From the NCBI RefSeq assembly GCF_024494645.1, contig NZ_JANHDJ010000001.1:1-64000 (forward strand): a DNA stretch of 64,000 nucleotides, in the 5' to 3' direction. The notes beneath the pieces are model-generated. The model saw nothing but the letters and a program-made list of their open reading frames with translations. It searched no databases and had not been told where the DNA came from. Shown piece by piece: positions 63,306 to 64,000 of this stretch. This stretch comes from Halohasta litorea (GTDB lineage Archaea > Halobacteriota > Halobacteria > Halobacteriales > Haloferacaceae). The position numbers and the translations under genes were made by a program. The first letter of the stretch is position 1. Every line of letters starts with the position of its first letter.

Positions 63306-64000
63306 CTACAGCGCCTCGTCGACGCCCTCGGCGCATTTCAGCGCGAGGGCGGCGATCGTGAGGGTGGGGTTCATCGCCCCGCCGGTGGGGAAGACGGAAC
63401 TGGAGGCGATCCAGCAGTTGTCGAGGTCGTGGGTCCGCAGGGAGGCGTCGACCACGCTCTCGCTCGCATCGTCGCCCATTCGAGTCGTCCCCATGTGGTG
63501 ATAGGCCGGGCCGGTCTCGTCGGGGCCGACCTGCCAGGTGATCTCCGCGCCCAACTCGTTGAGGATTCGCTCCTGGATCTCGTTGGCGCGCTCGATGGTT
63601 CGCAGCGCCCGGTCGTCGACCGTCCAGTGGACGTCCGGCACCGGATTGCCGTGGGCGTCCGTTTCCTCGCGGCTGAGGCCGATGTAGCTGTCGGCGCTGG
63701 GGATCGACTCGACCAGCCCGCCCATTGCGATGTGGGTGCCGTACTCGCCGCGAAGCCGCTCCAGGAGGGCGTCGCCCCAATCGTCGCCCGTGAGCGCTGA
63801 CTCGACCGGCGACGGACCGGCGTAGTTGAAGAACTCCAATTTGAAAGGTCCCACCTCCTCGTCGGCCTCGTCGTAGAACTGGTGGCTCTCGCTGGTGAGA
63901 AATCCGATGTAGCCCTGTCGGGTCGGCTCGTCGAGCACGCCGCCGGTGCCAGCGAACAGGTGGTCCATGAAGAATTTACCAACAAATCCGCTGGAGTTCG
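63306..64000 (-). CDS. GMC-family oxidoreductase, N-terminal part outside the window
   Basis: The frame stays open to base 64000, reading NSSGFVGKFFMDHLFAGTG before the first internal Met, so at least the N-terminal half is missing. About 231 codons are visible. The C-terminal GMC domain shows AYHHMGTTRMGDDASES (catalytic-His region) and FPTGGAMNPTLTIAALALKC (catalytic Asn), typical of FAD-dependent glucose-methanol-choline oxidoreductases such as gluconate or sugar dehydrogenases. Without the FAD-binding half the substrate cannot be suggested. It ends 16 bp from the metal-box repeat. Confidence 0.88.
   Translation of the reverse strand, partial: NSSGFVGKFFMDHLFAGTGGVLDEPTRQGYIGFLTSESHQFYDEADEEVGPFKLEFFNYAGPSPVESALTGDDWGDALLERLRGEYGTHIAMGGLVESIPSADSYIGLSREETDAHGNPVPDVHWTVDDRALRTIERANEIQERILNELGAEITWQVGPDETGPAYHHMGTTRMGDDASESVVDASLRTHDLDNCWIASSSVFPTGGAMNPTLTIAALALKCAEGVDEAL

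Overview
The window comes from a haloarchaeon (class Halobacteria). GC is high, with G or C at nearly every third codon position. Proteins are rich in Asp and Glu. There are archaellin, CheF and ArlCE genes, a PGF-CTERM-type surface protein, HalX and bacterio-opsin-activator-type regulators, RadA, and TATA boxes 25-30 bp upstream of start codons, as in leaderless transcripts. I cannot assign a genus.

Layout. 1-2475: end of a secreted metal/cobalamin-type binding protein with two tandem, nearly identical binding domains. 2476-3211: gene-poor stretch with structured inverted repeats. 3212-11961: chemotaxis block A: two RecA/KaiC-like ATPases, a hypothetical and cheW on the minus strand; cheB, cheA, cheR, a HEAT-repeat gene and cheF on the plus strand. 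11968-29757: metabolic and housekeeping genes: esterase, DUF457-type membrane protein, TAXI-type TRAP transporter, PspAB, radA, an ammonium transporter fused to a P-II domain plus a separate P-II gene, cysE, hemL, katG, hemC-cobA-hemD, and a DHH-family nuclease. 29776-44584: motility block B: HalX regulator, KaiC-like ATPase, wHTH regulator, four tandem archaellins, a Gln/Ser-rich repeat protein, cheY, cheC, cheD, arlCE, arlF, arlG, arlH, arlI and arlJ. 44631-53074: hisA, hisB, ACT-domain protein, a PAS/GAF regulator, IMPACT protein, upp, aspartoacylase-like protein, sugar epimerase. 53130-64000: surface-glycosylation genes (flippase-like, GT75-like, GT39-like, GT2), an iron-type binding protein, a second PAS/GAF regulator, two small membrane proteins and a partial GMC oxidoreductase.

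How it fits together. Blocks A and B together encode a nearly complete taxis and archaellum apparatus: CheA/W/Y signalling, CheB/R/C/D adaptation, CheF as adaptor to the motor, ArlCE-J as motor and export platform, and four archaellins with 18 N-glycosylation sequons. No transducer genes are present. The heme genes surround katG, which needs heme. In the last 11 kb, four copies of an inverted repeat TTTTAGG-N4-CCTAAAA precede three glycosylation-type genes and one iron-type binding protein. This suggests that one DtxR/SirR/Idr-type regulator ties surface-glycan genes to metal supply.

No CRISPR array, tRNA, rRNA, intact insertion sequence or replication origin was recognised. The best candidates for new biology are the metal-box glycosylation regulon, the archaellum-linked repeat protein at 34544-35692, the RecA-like ATPases around the che/arl genes, the duplicated P-II module with its leader ORF, and the internally converted binding-protein gene.
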